From positions 10,354,001-10,418,000 of the forward strand of contig OZ316892.1 in NCBI GenBank assembly GCA_973895155.1: 64,000 nt of DNA, in the 5' to 3' direction. Shown here piece by piece: positions 60,470 to 64,000 of this stretch. Under the pieces are notes generated by a model. It made no database searches, had not been told where the DNA came from, and saw nothing but the letters and a program-made list of their open reading frames with translations. The stretch's first letter is position 1. Every line of letters begins with the position of its first letter. Source of the stretch: Marsupella aquatica (Eukaryota; Marchantiophyta). The translations under genes were made by a program, and so were the position numbers.

Positions 60470-61077
60470 ATGAGGGAGCTGCAGCAACAGCAACATCGAT
60501 TGACGGAAGTCCAGGCACGCTCTCAAAACAATGGGTCAACTTCTGGTAGAGTTAAGATGAAAATGACGGAGCTGCATCAATTGACAGAGGGCAACTGACT
60601 GCCCGTGCTTTCTTGAAGGAAGTAGAGCAGTCCAATGCCCTCGCTATTGGTAGAAATTCAGGTAATTAACTATCGCAGCCTAGAATACCGGCCTGTACGC
60701 CAATAAAACTTCCAGCATGCTTAGTTTTATGTATCTTTGTCAATCTGGTTTAGTCGCCACCATAGAGGCAAGATACGTTTAGAGGTAGATCTAGATTCAG
60801 TCCTTCAATCTGATTACGCTGAGATAGTCAATTACCTGAATTGCCACCAATAGCTAGGGTATTGGGTAGCTTTATCTCCTACAAGAAAGCACGCGCCGTC
60901 AGTTGGACCTCTAGCTGTCAATTGATGTTGCTCCAGCTCCCTCATTTTCATTTTTAGTTCATTGGACCTCTTCCTTCGAGAAAGCCCTGGCAAATTTGAC
61001 AAACTTTTGCATCCTGAAATGATGACTTCCAGCTGTTTCTCTGCTTCGTCAACCGGGTTCCCAGTCGATGCATTCAT
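60470..61077. repeat. Inverted pair 4, diverged relatives of the module
   Basis: On the plus strand (60465-60670): KMKMRELQQQQ.RLTEVQ, a stop, then ARAFLKEVEQSNALAIGRNSG in another frame. On the minus strand (61077-60820): STGNPVDEAEKQLEVII, ELKMKMRELEQHQLTARG, and bases matching the CCCTAGCTATTGGTGGCAAT segment. The two halves therefore face each other tail to tail around about 60770. GNPVDEAEKQLEV and AFLKEVEQSNALAIG align with GNPGDVEKLLEV and ALWKEMTISEAHALG of pairs 1-3. This suggests a common ancestor. Confidence 0.65.
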
Positions 61078-62444
61078 TGCAGCGTACCTAAGGATAAAAC
61101 TGTAGAATTTGCTGTGCCTGGATCAGAGGGTCGACAAGCTCGCGTCAATACTGGTGAACACACACTGCTTCTTCCATCTGCAGCTAGGCCAGGTGCTAAT
61201 TTGATCTTGTTACATGAGCTTTGGAACAGTCTTGCACAAATTTAAATGTGTTCTCGTATGTGTCATCTAGGATTCAAGCCCCACAGTGTGTAGAGACGTC
61301 GTTTGTTGTAATTAAGTTACTGTTCAAGTGAGCGAAGCAATGGCGAGTCGTTCGTTTTAAGTTAGTGTTAAGTGATGGTAGTGACAATTGTCACGAACTC
61401 AACGATAATGGTATTGACTGCTTCGGTGAAAACCTGGACGTAGACAGTCCTCAGACACTAGTTTCAAATTTTATTTTGCCTTGTGCCGTTGGGAGTAACT
61501 TGCTCAGAGAGTCCTCCAGACCTTAAATAGTTTCAACATTTATTTTGCCTTGTGCCATTGAGAGTACCTGTCCTGGATGCTCTTAGCTCATATGTTCACT
61601 TTCTCTCCTGGACAAAAAATTTAAAGTGAGATACTTTGTAGCGCGCAAAGTTTGAGGCGGTTCCACCCCTGAAGGGAAGAACAGATTAATTAGTCCAGGG
61701 AAGAATAGATTAATTACTTAGTATGTTTTTTCATTTTGCTGCAGCTCTATAGTGTGTTAAATTTTCATCACCACAGTCACTAGTTTTGGTAGGGCTGAGG
61801 CTGTTGGTTATAGGGAGTTTTGGTAGGGAGGCTGTTGGTTATAGGGCCTCTTGACTTGAAGGCCTCCAACAAATTCCACTCCATGACCCTCCTATGTGGC
61901 TTTTGTCAGTTCGCTGCTCAATATATATTGCTTTAGTTCTTAAATTACCTTAGTTTCTAGGAGACTCTATCTCGTCCTCTTTGGCTCTTCTCTCTTCCAG
62001 GTTCTTTTCCTTGTTTTCTTGCCTTAGGGAGCCTGTCACATGAATTGATGCTTTTGGTTTTTTAGCAGTGTGATATTTATATATCTTGGCTCTTGCAAAC
62101 ATGTACTCAACTACACTCCATGCACCCTTCCTAAGTGTATGCATGGAGAACTGGAGAAGTCAACTGCATTCTGTGGACAAGTGTAGGATGGTCATCTGGT
62201 CCTCTCATATTACTAACAGATTTTTTATTTGTAATCATCAAAATATGCAGTTTTCATAAGTGTGTCTTTCACACGCATATATCTATCTATTTATATAAAA
62301 TTGAATTTCTGCCAATAAATGTTTACTTGCATTTATCCGTTATTGCAAAAGTACACAACTGAAGATGCATTTATTGATAAGAGCTTGTAACTTGTAATTA
62401 ATTAAACTACTTCCTTGCACTTATCCAGTTTGTAAGGGGTTGTA
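61078..62444. other. Spacer with a diverged copy of the 204-bp unit
   Basis: Bases 61285-61450 resemble the 57128 unit (GACAATTGTCACGAA, then TATTGACTGCTTCGGTGAAA, ACCTGGAC). Two short direct repeats occur: ATTTTGCCTTGTGCC.TT at about 61470 and 61540, and TTTTGGTAGGG..GGCTGTTGG at about 61788 and 61820. No gene is recognised. Confidence 0.55.
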
Positions 62445-62640
62445 CAAGCGTGAAACTAACTTTTATACACTTTCTATTCACAGTAAGCTCTGCTGCAAGC
62501 CTACGGTAGGGAGTTTACTGTATGCCTAGAGAGCCAGGCCTGGAAGTTCAAAAGTGGGACTAATATACAAGGACAACTTCAAACAAAACTTGACCCCAAA
62601 CTTGACCCCTCGCCACCTCCGGCATCACGGAGTTGTCTTG
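62445..62640 (+). repeat. Shared tail of the duplicated block, copy 2
   Basis: Matches 34235-34420 in the same orientation. It differs by a short local duplication of AACTTGACCCC. It marks the right limit of copy 2. Confidence 0.85.
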
Positions 62641-63224
62641 CATTTTGTGGGAGTGTCTAACGAGATCAGGCATGAAACGATATCTCCATCATGACCGGGC
62701 CGATGACTTGAGAACTTGGCCCCTTAGCTTGTTTGATCAAGTCAAGCCAGTTTGTAATCAAATCATGCCTAATATATTTTTGTAATTAATTTACTGTCCA
62801 TAATTATTTCTCTTTGATTTGGATGTAGAGAGCAAGTGAGGTTATGATGTTGTTTGCAGTTATATGGGGAAAGCAGGTAGGTTTAGGAAGCTCCAAAATG
62901 GAACTAAGAGGACTTGGGACTAATGTTTTTAATATGTATGTTTAGGTACATGTAGATGCAGTTCTTCAATGTGACCAATAATCAAGTACATTATTTATTT
63001 AACTTGTATAAACAAGACCATATCATGGATGGTAGGCTTGTGCGAGGCTATTCTAAAGTTCATGCAACCAGAGGTCATGTAACTTAGAGTCACTACTGAT
63101 AAAAGAAAAAGTGCATCTTGTTCATCAATATTGGAATGTCTTGAACTTGCACAACCTTTAAATCCAAGCATAACTAATCTAGTAATCCCAGCTAAGTAGT
63201 AATTTTACCTATAGGTACGTTACA
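62641..63224. other. Intergenic, AT-rich
   Basis: Nothing recognised. Confidence 0.4.
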
Positions 63225-63476
63225 ATGGATGTATTGGATGACAACCTGGCTGATGAAGCAAAAAATAAGCTGGAAGTTACCATATTTTATTTACCAATAT
63301 TTGAGGAGGCAGAGTTTGAAAAATCATCCTTAGCATTCTTGAAGGACATGAAGCAATATCAATTGACACAGGCTCACGTGACGATTAGGGAGTTCTTGGA
63401 GGAGATAGAGCGGCCCAATACCCTGTTATTGGTAGCAGTCCAGACAATTGACTATCACAAGCTAGAATACTTGTGA
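63225..63476 (+). pseudogene. Single diverged module copy, 83 codons
   Basis: The frame has an ATG and reads MDVLDDNLADEAKNKLEVTI, then FLKDMKQYQLTQAHV and FLEEIERPNTLLLV, ending KLEYL. It aligns with STGNPVDEAEKQLEV and AFLKEVEQSNALAIG of pair 4, and the bases following (TTGACTATC.CA) match too. It is the only module copy in the window without a facing partner. Either it is a fragment of an ancestral gene exon or its partner lies beyond or was lost. Confidence 0.5.
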
Positions 63477-63825
63477 ATACCTTCTATAAGTACTTTTTAT
63501 GTATGTTTATATAAGTAAATCTAGGTGGAGTTCTTCAATGACTGTGGCTGGTAACCAAATGCATCTATCCTAGTACACACAACTTGGGATTAAAATATAA
63601 TAGTCAGATGTATGATGCCTTGCTCAATTTGGGGATAGGATCTTGTCCCAAAGCCGATGTCAAGTTGCTGTACGTTGTATCTTGCAAACAATGGTTCAAC
63701 TTCTTTTGGTGGACTTAAGATAAAAATGACAAACATCTACAAGTAGGATAACTGCAAATAGGGGTTTAATGAATCTTCAAAATGATTTGCATGCAGACCA
63801 GTCGTGTAGTCCCCTAACATTTCAA

Positions 63826-63970
63826 AGCTTTTCTTTGTAAATGCCTAAAAAGAATGATATCTGTAATTAAAGGCATTTTTGTGTATAAGAGTTGACATGC
63901 TTTTCTTTGTAAATGCACAAAAAAATACTCTGTAATTAAAGGCATTTTTGTGCATAAGAGTGGACATGCA
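63826..63970 (+). repeat. Tandem repeat, about 70-bp unit, two copies
   Basis: Two units share GCTTTTCTTTGTAAATGC, CTGTAATTAAAGGCATTTTT, GTG.ATAAGAGT and GACATGC. They differ by one small indel and a few substitutions. Confidence 0.9.
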
Positions 63971-64000
63971 TTTATCAGTTGCTGCAATGCATACAATCGA

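Overview
The window is nuclear DNA of a land plant. The evidence is a FORGETTER1-type gene (paired LSD1-type zinc fingers, a Strawberry notch helicase and a PHD finger, a combination known from plants), spliceosomal introns with GT..AG ends in almost every gene, a plant-type mL45, and an L1-clade LINE. Compact genes sit in long repeat-rich, AT-leaning spacers, which would fit a bryophyte or other seedless plant, but the sequence alone does not name the species.

Layout. 1-7457: a broken minus-strand ORF region (817-1990), a zone of short perfect palindromes (3401-5216), a possible minus-strand LTR fragment (5770-6439), otherwise no gene. 7458-12899: a LINE cut short at its 5' end and bounded by a 14-bp target-site duplication. 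15655-16565 (minus): a three-exon TMEM14/FAX-family membrane protein gene, rebuilt here from splice sites. 19120-21277 (plus): Sm protein D3, five exons. 23852-27564 (plus): mitochondrial ribosomal protein mL45 (Tim44-like), ten exons. 28785-34420: a repeat block carrying decayed copies of the 3' part of the SmD3 gene and of mL45, including introns. 37347-37739 (plus): a DUF1279/FAM210-type small membrane protein. 39128-43370 (minus): FORGETTER1/Strawberry notch homologue, two exons. 46594-50291 (minus): MEMO1 homologue, eight exons, rebuilt here from splice sites. 53765-62640: a second, rearranged copy of the 28785-34420 block. 63225-63970: a lone module copy and a short tandem repeat.

Six genes look intact: TMEM14, SmD3, mL45, DUF1279, FGT1 and MEMO1. 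They are housekeeping or regulatory genes of splicing, mitochondrial translation, lipid or membrane biology and chromatin. They show no operon-like relation. SmD3 and mL45 are adjacent in the same direction, and that pair is the source of the pseudogene copies further right.

The most unusual structure is a family of roughly 300-bp modules with coding potential (shared core GNPxD-EK-LEV, then ALWKEM...ALG). In this window it occurs almost only as inverted pairs: 30345-31365, 55930-56960, 59641-60183 and, as a diverged relative, 60470-61077. Each pair could fold as a long hairpin with an arm of about 240-300 bp. The pairs lie inside the duplicated SmD3/mL45 blocks. I cannot assign the module to a known protein family.
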